Shown: positions 16,652 through 25,424, counted from the stretch's first letter. The stretch: DNA of 64,000 bases from Pseudaminobacter soli (ex Li et al. 2025) (GCF_029892515.1 NZ_JARXVF010000002.1:682001-746000); one strand, 5' to 3'. The notes: generated from the letters alone by a model not told the origin. A program made the numbers and translations.

Positions 16652-18301
16652 TCAGCCCATTGCAGCCTGGGCGGTCTGCACGACCGCGCCGGAATGAACC
16701 AGGGCGGTTGCTGCATGCAGGCGCGGATAGAGCACCTCGTCGCGCTCGTAATGGTCGATCGGCCGGCCATCGGTCGCGGCGCTCGCGCGCAGCATCGCCA
16801 GCACCGCGCGGCTCGCTGGGGAAAGGGCATCCTTCCCCTCGCCCCGCTCAGCCAACCGAAGCTCCAGTGCCTGGGCGGCCATCAGCACTTCGATGCCGAC
16901 GACATTCTCGATGTTCTTGACGATCTGCCTGGCGTGCCGGCCGGCATTGTTCGCCATCGAAACATGGTCTTCCTGGTTTGAGCAGGTCGGGATGGAATCC
17001 ACGCTGTCGGGATGCGCCAGCGTCTTGCAATCGGATACCAACGCTGCCGCGAGATATTGCGGCAGCATATAGCCGCAATCCATGCCGACATGCTCGCTGG
17101 CCACCAGCATGTCGGGCAGGCCGCGGTTGAGCGTGCCGTCGTTCAGCCGGAACAGGCGCCGTTCCGCAATGTTGCCGATCTCCGTCACGACGATCGACAG
17201 GAAGTCGGCGGCGAAGGCCACATATTCGGCATGGAAATTGCCGCCGGAAAGCGCCTTGAGGCTGCGCCCGGGCAAGCGGTCGGCAAAGATCAGCGGGTTG
17301 TCGGTCGCGGCATTGATCTCCGTCTGGATGACACCGCGTATGAATTTCAGCGTATCGCGCACTGGGCCCAGCACCTGCGGCACGCAGCGCAGCGAATAGG
17401 CGTCCTGCGGCGGCTGACGCTTCGGGTCGCTGTTGATGCCGCCGTCGATCAACGCGCTGCCCGCCAGCAGGCGGCGGATATTGGCCGCGCATTCGATCTG
17501 GCCCGGATGCCCGCGGGCCTCGTGCAATTCGGGAATGAAGGCATCCCCGAAGCCCATCAGAGCCTCGATCGACATCGCCGCCGCGACTTCGGCGGTGGCG
17601 AGCAGCGTTTCGGCATCGGCGAGCGCAAGTGCGGTCTGCGCGGTCGAGAAGGACGTGCCATTCAGAAGGGCGAGCCCCTCCTTCGGCCCAAGCACGAGGC
17701 GCTCAACCCCCGCGGATCTCATCGCTGCAACGCCCGAAATCAGCTCGCCCTTGTACCAGGCCTCGCCGCTGTCGATCTCGGATTCGCCCGCTTCGTCGCG
17801 CGACATAACCAGCGCCATGTGAGCAAGCGGAATGAGATCTCCGCTTGCTCCGAGCGAACCATATTCCGGAACCGCCGGGATCACGTCCCGCTCGAGCATG
17901 GTGAGGATCGTCTCGACCACCTCGCCGCGCACGGCCGAGTAGCCGCGTGTCAAGCTGACGGCGCGGATGAGCATCGCGGCGCGAACAACCTCCTGGTCGA
18001 GGTGACGCCCTACCCCGGCGGAGTTCGACACCACGAGCCGCCGCGACAGGTCACGCGCTTGCGCCGAGGTCTTGAAAGCCTGCCGCCCCGACAGCGACCC
18101 GAAGCCGGTGTTGATCGAATAGATCGCCTGCGTGGGCTCGCCGCGGTCCATCTGCGCCGACAGCCCCGCGACCCAATCCTCGCTGACGCGCATCGCGGCG
18201 CGGGCGGCATCGGTCAGGACCACGGCGCGGCGATGCCTGGCCACATCGATCAGATCCTCGAGCGTTATCGGGTTCTCCCCAAGATGAAGCGACTTCGTCA
18301 T
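16652..18301 (-). CDS. Histidine-ammonia-lyase family enzyme, altered selectivity position
   Basis: 549 residues, slightly longer than typical HutH (about 510). Seen: catalytic Tyr61 in IYSINTGFG, the MIO-forming Ala152-Ser153-Gly154 in YGSLGASGDLIPLAH, EGLALLNGT, GGNFHAEY and NQEDHVSM, so it should make the electrophilic MIO group and eliminate ammonia to give a urocanate-type product. At the ring-selectivity pair, HutH normally has Ser-His (LSHAAG), TAL His-Leu and PAL Phe-Leu; here it is Ser92-Asn93 (VVSNSAG). This suggests a substrate related to, but not identical with, histidine. A strong GGAGGAGGGG precedes ATG 18301. Second gene of the HutC-controlled operon. Confidence 0.88.
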   Translation of the reverse strand: MTKSLHLGENPITLEDLIDVARHRRAVVLTDAARAAMRVSEDWVAGLSAQMDRGEPTQAIYSINTGFGSLSGRQAFKTSAQARDLSRRLVVSNSAGVGRHLDQEVVRAAMLIRAVSLTRGYSAVRGEVVETILTMLERDVIPAVPEYGSLGASGDLIPLAHMALVMSRDEAGESEIDSGEAWYKGELISGVAAMRSAGVERLVLGPKEGLALLNGTSFSTAQTALALADAETLLATAEVAAAMSIEALMGFGDAFIPELHEARGHPGQIECAANIRRLLAGSALIDGGINSDPKRQPPQDAYSLRCVPQVLGPVRDTLKFIRGVIQTEINAATDNPLIFADRLPGRSLKALSGGNFHAEYVAFAADFLSIVVTEIGNIAERRLFRLNDGTLNRGLPDMLVASEHVGMDCGYMLPQYLAAALVSDCKTLAHPDSVDSIPTCSNQEDHVSMANNAGRHARQIVKNIENVVGIEVLMAAQALELRLAERGEGKDALSPASRAVLAMLRASAATDGRPIDHYERDEVLYPRLHAATALVHSGAVVQTAQAAMG

Positions 18302-18342
18302 TTTTCTTGCCCCTCCTCCAAAGGCCGCGACTTATTATTCTC

Positions 18343-19431
18343 TTACGCAGGCCCCCATTCGGCCACGGCCGCCAGCACCGCGGCCGTGTCGGCGGCAGTT
18401 CCGGTCGTGATCCGCACTCCTTCGCCGGCAAAGCAGCGCACAGCGATGCCGGCCCGGCGCAGATGCAGCGTGAATGCTTCCGCTTCGCCGCCTACCGCCA
18501 GCCACACGAAATTCGCTTCCGAACGCGCCACCGGCAGCCCAGCAGCGGTCATGCCTTCCGTCAGGCGCATGCGCTGCTCGATGCTGCATGTCACCCGCTC
18601 CGCGACGACGTCTTCCTCATCGAGCGCGGCCAGGGCGGCGGCAAGCGCAGGCGCGGGCAAGGGAAACGGCGGTGCGATCGCATTGACTGCGGCAACGATG
18701 TCCGGATCAGCGAGACAATATCCGACACGCATGCCGGCAAGCCCCCACGCCTTCGAGAAGGTGCGCAACACGGCAAGGTTAGGGTGCCGGGCAAGCCGCC
18801 GGGCGGGAGATGCCGCAACAGTCGCAGCGTCCGCGGCATAGTCCGCATAGGCCTCGTCGAGGATGACGAGGGCATCCTTCGGCAGGGCTTCGATCAACGC
18901 ATCCAGTTCTGAGGAGCCGAGGGCCGTGCCGGTCGGATTGTTAGGATTGCAAACCAGCACGACGCGGACACCCGAGCCGCTCGCCTTCAACATGGCGTCA
19001 GCATCCAGCCGGTTCTCGGCGTCAAGCGGTACCTCGACTAGCCGCGCGCTGGCGCCTCCTACGATGATCGGATAGGCCTCGTAGGAGCGCCAGGGCGTGA
19101 CAACCGCATCTCCCGGATCGCAGTAGGCGCGGACCAACTGGTCGAGCATGACGATAGAGCCCGCCGACACCGCGACGGACTCCGCAGGCAGGCCATGCCG
19201 CCTCGCCAAAGCGTCGGTGAGTGTCTCGCCACGCAGGTCAGGATAGCGGTTCGTGGACGCAAAGGCGGCGGCGGCGGCCGCCTGGACGGCTGCGCTGGGC
19301 GCGTCGGGCGCTTCGTTCGAGCCCAAGCGATGAAGGAAGGGCGTGGACTGCCCGGCGCGACCTCGCCCATAGCCGGGCAGACCTGCAAGCCGGCGGCTGG
19401 GCTCAGGCGCGCGACGCATCCGGTCATTCAT
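18343..19431 (-). CDS. HisC-like class I/II aminotransferase
   Basis: 362 residues from ATG 19431 (GTG 19437 possible). PLP-enzyme landmarks: NPNNPTGTALG, VILDEAYADY and the Schiff-base lysine in LRTFSKAWGLAGMRVGY (Lys227). It most resembles the histidinol-phosphate aminotransferase group, which includes imidazole-acceptor and aromatic aminotransferases. No other his biosynthetic genes are near; instead it leads an operon with an ammonia-lyase and two 2-hydroxyacid oxidases under a HutC-type operator. I infer interconversion of an imidazolepyruvate-type 2-oxo acid and a histidine-type amino acid. Confidence 0.87.
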   Translation of the reverse strand: MNDRMRRAPEPSRRLAGLPGYGRGRAGQSTPFLHRLGSNEAPDAPSAAVQAAAAAAFASTNRYPDLRGETLTDALARRHGLPAESVAVSAGSIVMLDQLVRAYCDPGDAVVTPWRSYEAYPIIVGGASARLVEVPLDAENRLDADAMLKASGSGVRVVLVCNPNNPTGTALGSSELDALIEALPKDALVILDEAYADYAADAATVAASPARRLARHPNLAVLRTFSKAWGLAGMRVGYCLADPDIVAAVNAIAPPFPLPAPALAAALAALDEEDVVAERVTCSIEQRMRLTEGMTAAGLPVARSEANFVWLAVGGEAEAFTLHLRRAGIAVRCFAGEGVRITTGTAADTAAVLAAVAEWGPA

Positions 19432-19646
19432 GGGCACCCCCCGCGCGCCCGAACTTTAGCCCGTCCCGGCCCGAGCGGCGCTGCCGCCAGCGCACGGCAC
19501 GTGCCCCATGCCGGCATTGCGGGAGGCAGACCGGTAGCCTCTGGGCCGCTACCCACTTAGAGCGCCGCCCCGTCTCCGTTCCGGCGAGTCGTAAGGTAGG
19601 CCCACTTGGAAGCATATATCCCGACATGCGGCACCCGCTTCACGCA

Positions 19647-19691
19647 TTGTATAGACAACACCAACATCTTCGACGATCAGACCTTTGTCAA
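19647..19691 (-). promoter_or_regulatory. Promoter and HutC-type operator of the aminotransferase operon
   Basis: On the minus strand a TTGACA box (19691-19686) is followed 27 bases later by TTGTCTATACAA (19658-19647), an inverted repeat TTGT-N4-ACAA. The same core TTGTATAGAC occurs before hutU at almost the same distance from a TTGACA box. The palindrome is where transcription should start, fitting repressor control. It lies about 215 bases upstream of the aminotransferase start; the rest of the 19438-19747 gap shows no gene. Confidence 0.68.
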
Positions 19692-19747
19692 GACAGGGCT
19701 GCCGCCTCTCGATGGTGAGCGAGAAACGAAACGCGATGCCGTTTTCG

Positions 19748-20527
19748 CTAGCGAGCGGCCTTCATGCGCCCAGCGAGGCTAAACCGCGAGCCCGGATGCA
19801 GGAGGCGCGCACTTGACGCGATCATGCCACGCGACCATGTGCGCCGCCGCAACAGGAGCAGCGGTTCGCCCGACTGCATTTCCAGCAACTTCCGACTGAC
19901 CTCGTCCACCGGTACCGCCTGGATGATATGCTCGATCTCTTCCAACGGCCCCGTAGCCATGAGGTGCGCGTGCGGCGTGATTTTGGTGAAGTCTTGCTCC
20001 AGATAATCAGGCGAAAAGCGCGGATTTACATACCTGTCTTCAATCTGCAATGGCTTCCCATTCTCTCGATGCACAAGAATAGAATGGAACACTATCGATC
20101 CTGGAGAAATATTCATTTCCGTCGCAATAGTAAGATCGCTATTCACTTCTTCAAGTTTTATTACGTCTGTCGTATGTAGATTTCCCCTACCCTCGATCTC
20201 TGAATGGATATTGCGAAGCTCAAGAAACGTTGACTGGCTGCGACGCGGAGCCACGAATGTGCCTGCGCCCTGCCGGCGAACCAGGACACCTTCGGAGGAC
20301 AGGTCGCGCAATGCGATGTGGATCGTCATGCGCGAGGCGCTGAACTGCCCGGCCAGGCGCGACTCCGACGGAATCCGGTAGCCTTCGGGCCACTCACCGG
20401 AGCTGACCTTCGCCAAGACATGATTGCGCACCTGTTGCCCCAGCCCGATGCCGTCACCTTCGACAGCAGCCTGCTTCTGGGCGCCTTCCATCCGTCTGCT
20501 CATACCGTCGCCTGCTGATTTGTTCAT
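19748..20527 (-). CDS. HutC-like GntR-family repressor
   Basis: 259 residues. N-terminal GntR winged helix (GYRIPSESRLAGQFSASRMT then IHIALRDLSSEGVLVRRQGA) and a C-terminal UTRA effector domain (LQIEDRYVNPRFSPDYLEQD, ATGPLEEIEHIIQAVPVDE). This architecture and context are those of HutC, the histidine-utilisation repressor relieved by urocanate. It is divergent from hutU and flanked by two operons bearing similar palindromes. If the pathway substrate is modified, the inducer should be the matching urocanate analogue. The start is not firm: ATGs at 20503 and 20491 are alternatives. Confidence 0.88.
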   Translation of the reverse strand: MNKSAGDGMSRRMEGAQKQAAVEGDGIGLGQQVRNHVLAKVSSGEWPEGYRIPSESRLAGQFSASRMTIHIALRDLSSEGVLVRRQGAGTFVAPRRSQSTFLELRNIHSEIEGRGNLHTTDVIKLEEVNSDLTIATEMNISPGSIVFHSILVHRENGKPLQIEDRYVNPRFSPDYLEQDFTKITPHAHLMATGPLEEIEHIIQAVPVDEVSRKLLEMQSGEPLLLLRRRTWSRGMIASSARLLHPGSRFSLAGRMKAAR

Positions 20528-20604
20528 CTTCGCAATGCTCTACACGTTAATGCAAGTTGCAACCAACAGCCAACTCAAAACTAATTTGGTCTTTCCACGC
20601 GCCC

Positions 20605-20650
20605 TTGACAAAACCAACTCTTAGAGATGTATGTAGTTGTATAGACGTGT
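20605..20650 (+). promoter_or_regulatory. Promoter and HutC-type operator of the hutU-hutI-hutF operon
   Basis: TTGACA at 20605-20610, then after 17 bases TGTATG (20628-20633) as a -10-like element, and TTGTATAGACGTG at 20637-20649. The TTGTATAGAC core is shared with the palindrome before the aminotransferase operon and begins 26 bases after the -35 box (27 there). The second half-site here is imperfect. The region lies between divergent hutC and hutU and may serve both. Confidence 0.66.
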
Positions 20651-20701
20651 ATGGCGGTCGACCCCGGAGGGTGTGTCGCCTACTTGGACGAGGAGGACAT
20701 G

Positions 20702-22402
20702 ATGGAAAAGCCTGAGATACTCTATTCCGTCCGCGCCATGGGCGGAAACAACCTGCGATGCAAGGGCTGGAAGCAGGAAGGCATCCTGCGCATGCTCGAG
20801 AACAACATGGAGAATGCCGAGCATCCTGAAGAGCTGGTCATCTACGGCGGCATCGGCAAGTGCGCCCGCAACTGGGAAAGCTATCACGCCATCGTCAAGT
20901 CCCTGCAGGAACTGGAGAACAACGAAACGCTCGTCATCCAGTCCGGCATGCCAGTGGCCATTTTCAGGACCAATGCGCTGGCGCCACGCGTGGTGATGGC
21001 CACTACCAACATCATGAAGGCGACCTGGCCAATCTTCTATGATCTGCAGGACAAGAACCTGACGATCTTCGCCCAATACACTGCCGCGCCATGGGAATAT
21101 ATCGGCACCCAGGGCGTGATCCAGGGTACGTTCCAGACCCTTGTCGCCATCCGCGACCAGAAGTTCGGCGGCGACATGCGCGGGCGCATCCTGCTCACCG
21201 CCGGTATGGGCGGCATGGGCGGCAACCAGCCGCGCGCCATGACCATGCTTGGCGGCGTGTGCATCTGCGCCGACGTGGACGAGAAGGTCATGCGGCATCG
21301 ACGCGAGGTCGGCTATTGCGACGTCATCGTGCATGACTTCGACGAAGCGGTGCGCATGGCGAAGGAAGCCGCCGCGGAACGGCGCCCGCTGGGCATCGCC
21401 CTGTTCGGCAATGCGGTGGAAGTGCTACGTAAGGCCAGGGAAACAGGCTTTGCACCGGACATCATCACCGACATGACGCCGGCGCACGACCCTTTGTCCT
21501 ACATTCCCGTCGGACTTGGCGTCGAGGAAGCGCGCGAACTGCGCAAGACCGACCGCGACGAGTATTTCAAGCGGGCCGGCGCCTCGATGGTAGAGCAACT
21601 GACCTTGATGAACGAGTTCTACGACAAGGGCGTTCAGGTGTTCGAATATGGCAACTCGCTGCGCAAGGAGAGCCGTGATGCGGGGATGACGCCCAAGGAC
21701 GCCATGAAGATTCCCGGCTTCGTAGCCGCCTATATCCGGCCGCTGTTCTGCGAGGGGCGCGGCCCCTTCCGTTGGATCTGCCTGTCACGCGCCCCGGAGG
21801 ATCTTGCCAAGCTCGACGACCTGGTCGAGGAAATGTTCGCCGATGACGCCCTGGTGACCGGCTGGATCCGCCTCGCCCGCAAGCACATTCCGATCGAGGG
21901 CTTGCCAGCGCGCATTTGCTATCTCGGCTTCGGCCAGCGCAAGGCCTTCGGTCTGCGCGTCAACGAGATGGTGCGCTCGGGCGAGCTAAAGGGCCCAGTG
22001 GCCTTCTCGCGCGACAATCTCGACTCGGGCTCGATCGTGAATCCGACTTTCGAATCCGAGCGCATGAAGGACGGCAGCGACCTGATCTCCGACTGGCCTT
22101 ATCTCAACGCCATGCTCAACGTCGCTGCCGGCGCCGACCTGGTTGCGATCCAGGAAAACTACTCCATGGGCGAGGCCGTGCACACCGGTGTGACCATGAT
22201 CGCAGACGGTTCGGCCGAGGCGGAGGTGCGGCTGGCGGCGTGCCTGACCACCGACTCCGGCATCGGCGTGGTGCGCCATGCGCAGGCCGGCTACGAGATC
22301 GCCCGCGCTGCCGCGGCCGAGCGCTTCGCCAAGGATGGCGTGCAGGTGCCGCTGTGGTGGAGCCCCAAGGCCACCTTCGGGCCGTACAGCCTTTCGGCCT
22401 GA
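20702..22402 (+). CDS. hutU: Urocanase (urocanate hydratase) family enzyme, divergent active-site loop
   Basis: 566 residues from ATG 20702, five bases after a perfect AGGAGG. Family marks: YGGIGKCARNW, IGTQGVIQGT, the NAD+-binding GMGGMGGNQPRA, RPLFCEGRGPFRW and the catalytic Cys406 in LPARICYLG. Canonical urocanases read FQGLPARICW and have a loop with His-Gly-Gly-Gly-Val-Gly-Met-Gly near residue 480; here the loop is IQENYSMGEAVHTG (residues 483-496), two residues shorter. QSGKPVG is QSGMPVA and QMTAGSW is QYTAAPW. Overall fold and NAD+ use should be kept, but substrate contacts differ, suggesting a modified urocanate. First gene of the hutUIF operon. Confidence 0.88.
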   Translation: MEKPEILYSVRAMGGNNLRCKGWKQEGILRMLENNMENAEHPEELVIYGGIGKCARNWESYHAIVKSLQELENNETLVIQSGMPVAIFRTNALAPRVVMATTNIMKATWPIFYDLQDKNLTIFAQYTAAPWEYIGTQGVIQGTFQTLVAIRDQKFGGDMRGRILLTAGMGGMGGNQPRAMTMLGGVCICADVDEKVMRHRREVGYCDVIVHDFDEAVRMAKEAAAERRPLGIALFGNAVEVLRKARETGFAPDIITDMTPAHDPLSYIPVGLGVEEARELRKTDRDEYFKRAGASMVEQLTLMNEFYDKGVQVFEYGNSLRKESRDAGMTPKDAMKIPGFVAAYIRPLFCEGRGPFRWICLSRAPEDLAKLDDLVEEMFADDALVTGWIRLARKHIPIEGLPARICYLGFGQRKAFGLRVNEMVRSGELKGPVAFSRDNLDSGSIVNPTFESERMKDGSDLISDWPYLNAMLNVAAGADLVAIQENYSMGEAVHTGVTMIADGSAEAEVRLAACLTTDSGIGVVRHAQAGYEIARAAAAERFAKDGVQVPLWWSPKATFGPYSLSA

Positions 22403-22426
22403 CCGCACAGACATGGGAGCACCGCA

Positions 22427-23677
22427 ATGGACAAGATCACGGCACTTGTCGAAAACGCTGGCCAAGTGCTGACCTGCGCAAGCGCCGCGCCCGATCTTGT
22501 CGGTGCCCGAACCAATACGGTGGTGGCGATCAGCGGAAACGCAATCGCCGCCATCGGCACTCCCTTAGAGATCGCCGCCAAGCATGATTTGAGCGGGGCG
22601 GCTCGCATCAACGCGGATGGCGGGTTGGTGATGCCCGGCTTTGTCGACTGCCACACACATCTCGTCTTCCACAAATCCCGCGTCGAGGAATACGCGCAGA
22701 AGGTGCGCGGCCGCAGCGCGGCCGAAATCAAGGCCATGGGCATTCCCGTCGGCATCACCGCCACGGCCCGGATGATGCGCGAGGCCTCGAAGGACCAACT
22801 TCTCGAAAGCGCGGCAGAGCGCCTTCAACACATGCTGGCCTGCGGCACGACCACGGTGGAAAGCAAGAGCGGCTATGGGTTGAACACGGCGACCGAGATC
22901 AAGATGCTGGAGGTCAACCGTCTGCTCGGTCAGCACCAGCCGATCGAGGTCGTGTCCACCTTCCTTGGTGCGCATGAGTTTCCCGACGACAAGAGCCGCG
23001 AGGCCTACATCGCCGAGATCCTCGACGAGATGATCCCGGAAGTCGCCCGGCGAGGTCTCGCCGAATTCAACGACGTCTATTGTGACGATGGCTATTACAC
23101 CGTCGCGGAATCGCGCACGATCCTCGAACGCGGCCGGGAATACGGGCTCGGTGTCAAGATTCACACCGACGCCTATTCGCACATCGGCGGCTCGGCCCTC
23201 GCAGCCGAGCTGCAGGCCGTTTCGGCCGACCACATGAACTTCACCGCGCCGGAAGAATATGCGGCGCTGCGCGATGGCGGCGTGGTTTGCGTGGTCATGC
23301 CGGCGCTTGACTTCGCCGTGGGTCACTCGCGCCCCTTCGACGCCCGCGCCATGCTCGATGCCGGCATCACGCTTGCCCTCGCAACCGACATGTGCCCGGG
23401 CTGCTGGCTGGAATCGATGCCCTTCGTCATCCAGCTCGCCTGCCGGCTCTACAAGTTCAGCCCGGCCGAAGCCATTCGCGCCGGAACCCTTCATGCCGCC
23501 AGGGCGCTCAACCGGGGCGACCGGATCGGCTCGCTCGAAGCCGGCAAACAAGCCGACATCGCGATCTTCCCCTATGAGCGCTACGAGGACATGGCCTACC
23601 GTCTGGGCCGCGGCCGGGCGCGACTGGTGATGAAGGCGGGAAAGGTCGTGTTCGACGAACAGGAAGCGAGGACCTGA
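22427..23677 (+). CDS. hutI: Imidazolonepropionase-like amidohydrolase
   Basis: 416 residues, 24 bases after hutU, preceded by GGGAG. Metal ligands His76 and His78 in GFVDCHTHLVF, ESKSGYG, His246 in KIHTDAY, His269 in SADHM and Asp321 in ATDMCPG place it in the HutI amidohydrolase family, which opens 4-imidazolone-5-propionate to N-formimidoyl-glutamate. Several substrate-loop motifs differ from canonical HutI as I remember it: GxSYxEI...GGGI is GRSAAEIKAMGIPVGI, HADEF is HTDAY, and SDFNPGS is TDMCPGCW. It thus parallels the altered HutH and HutU homologues and may act on a modified imidazolone. Confidence 0.87.
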   Translation: MDKITALVENAGQVLTCASAAPDLVGARTNTVVAISGNAIAAIGTPLEIAAKHDLSGAARINADGGLVMPGFVDCHTHLVFHKSRVEEYAQKVRGRSAAEIKAMGIPVGITATARMMREASKDQLLESAAERLQHMLACGTTTVESKSGYGLNTATEIKMLEVNRLLGQHQPIEVVSTFLGAHEFPDDKSREAYIAEILDEMIPEVARRGLAEFNDVYCDDGYYTVAESRTILERGREYGLGVKIHTDAYSHIGGSALAAELQAVSADHMNFTAPEEYAALRDGGVVCVVMPALDFAVGHSRPFDARAMLDAGITLALATDMCPGCWLESMPFVIQLACRLYKFSPAEAIRAGTLHAARALNRGDRIGSLEAGKQADIAIFPYERYEDMAYRLGRGRARLVMKAGKVVFDEQEART

Positions 23678-23756
23678 GGGTGCGCAAGATACTGCCTGGC
23701 GACGATCCGACCGCGTCGGAGCGCCCAAGCAGATTGAACAGATCGAGGGAAATCTC

Positions 23757-25157
23757 ATGTCCACCATCTACCAGGTCGAGCATCTGCACCAACAGCGCGG
23801 CTGGCTTTCACCCGGTTACATCGAAATCGGCGACGACGGCATCATCCGCGCGGTCTCAGGAACAAAGCCGCAGGGCAAGATCGCCGAGCGGTTGCGCGGC
23901 TTCGGCGTGCCGGGCCTGTCGAACCTGCATTCGCACGCCTTCCAGCGCGCACTGGCAGGTCGGACCGAGTTCGTCACCACGTCGCGGGCCGAAGACAATC
24001 TCTGGACCTGGCGCAAAGAGATGTACCGCATGGTCGACCGCCTGACGCCCGAGGACTACGAGGCGATCGCGGCGCAGGTCTATCTCGAGATGCTGCAATT
24101 CGGCATGACAGCCGTCTGCGAGTTCCACTACGTCCATCACCGTCCCGATGGGCAGACATATGCCAATCCCGCCGAGATGTCAGACCGACTGATTGCGGCG
24201 GCAGCGCAGACGGGCCTGGGCCTGACCATCCTGCCGGTGCTCTATGCCCATGGCGGCATCAACAAGCCACTGGAGGAGACGCAAAAACGCTTCGCCCATT
24301 CGGTCGATGCCTATCTGAAGCTGATCGACACATTGCACTCGCGCCGCGCGGCCAATCCCAATCTGCGGGTCGGCATGGCGCTACATTCGCTGCGCGCCGT
24401 CACTCCCGACGAGGCGCAGGCGGCGCTGGCCGGCGCCAAGGCGATCGACCCTGAAGCTCGGCTGCACATCCATGTTTCGGAAACCACCCACGAGGTGGCC
24501 GAGGTGGTAGCCGGGCTAGGTGCGCGCCCGGTGCAATGGCTGCTGGACAATGCGGGCCTTGGACCGAACTGGTGCCTGGTCCACGCGACCCATCTCGACG
24601 CCTCCGAGATTGCCGGACTGGCCGCGAGCGGTGCGGTGGCGGGGCTGTGCCCGCTCACCGAGGCGACTATGGGCGACGGGTTCTTCCCCCTGGTCGAATA
24701 TCACGAGGCCGGCGGGGCCTTCGGCATCGGCACCGACAGCCACTACAGCACCTCGACCGCCGAGGAATTACGCATCCTGGAATGCGGCAAACGGCTGGAA
24801 CTGCGCCGCCGCAACGTGATCGCACGACCTCACAAAGCGCATGACAAACGCGAGGTTCATACGGGGCGCCTCTTGTTCGAGGCCGCGCTCGCAGGCGGCG
24901 AGCAAGCTTCCGCGCAGGGCAGCGGCGCGCTCGTGGTCGGCAAGCGGGGCGATCTGGTGATGCTCGACCCCGACAGCAATCCGCTTCTCGGCCACGGGCC
25001 GAACACAGCCCTGGACGGCTGGATTCTCGGCGGAACGCAGAACCCGGTCCGCGACGTGATGGTCGCAGGGAAATGGGTGATCCGAGACGGTCGGCATCCT
25101 CTGGAATCCGCCGTGCGCGTCGCTTACCAGCAAGCCATGGCAAGGCTGACCAACTGA
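23757..25157 (+). CDS. hutF: Formimidoylglutamate deiminase-like amidohydrolase
   Basis: 466 residues, start ATG 23757 with GAGGGA upstream. His58 and His60 in SNLHSHAFQRALAG, EFHYVHH at about 122-128, HSLRAVTPDE, the metal-site His in VHATHLD and Asp327 in GIGTDSHYS mark the HutF branch of amidohydrolases, which releases ammonia from N-formimidoyl-glutamate to give N-formyl-glutamate. Small changes lie near the site: TEANLGDG is TEATMGDG, SDSHVS is TDSHYS and LEYGQRL is LECGKRL. Use of HutF implies the five-step route, which needs an N-formylglutamate amidohydrolase (HutG); none is in this window. Confidence 0.88.
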   Translation: MSTIYQVEHLHQQRGWLSPGYIEIGDDGIIRAVSGTKPQGKIAERLRGFGVPGLSNLHSHAFQRALAGRTEFVTTSRAEDNLWTWRKEMYRMVDRLTPEDYEAIAAQVYLEMLQFGMTAVCEFHYVHHRPDGQTYANPAEMSDRLIAAAAQTGLGLTILPVLYAHGGINKPLEETQKRFAHSVDAYLKLIDTLHSRRAANPNLRVGMALHSLRAVTPDEAQAALAGAKAIDPEARLHIHVSETTHEVAEVVAGLGARPVQWLLDNAGLGPNWCLVHATHLDASEIAGLAASGAVAGLCPLTEATMGDGFFPLVEYHEAGGAFGIGTDSHYSTSTAEELRILECGKRLELRRRNVIARPHKAHDKREVHTGRLLFEAALAGGEQASAQGSGALVVGKRGDLVMLDPDSNPLLGHGPNTALDGWILGGTQNPVRDVMVAGKWVIRDGRHPLESAVRVAYQQAMARLTN

Positions 25158-25424
25158 ACAATGGGCGTTGTTCCCGGCCACGGCAAATACCGGACGGCTC
25201 AGCGAAAAATGGTATAGGGCACTTTTGATGACAGCGCGTCTGGAAGGCGATCTGGCGTTCTGCAGGCCAGTCCTGCAGGGTCACTCATCCATTTCCCGAC
25301 CCGTGGACAAAGCCTTCTTTAGATTACTCTGCATCCTTGCCGGGATCCGTGACAGTGCATTCGCGGCTCGTCCCGGAAAACTGCGCCAACTGGCATCTAC
25401 CAAGCGCGAAAAGGGGAATCGCGC

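Noticed and set aside
17012-18841. 609-codon plus-strand open frame opposite the ammonia-lyase gene
   Set aside because: Arg/His-rich composition without motifs; the opposite strand has the MIO motif and full-length homology.
18343-19431. HisC-like gene as part of histidine biosynthesis
   Set aside because: No other his genes are near, and the gene heads an operon with catabolic enzymes and a HutC-type operator.
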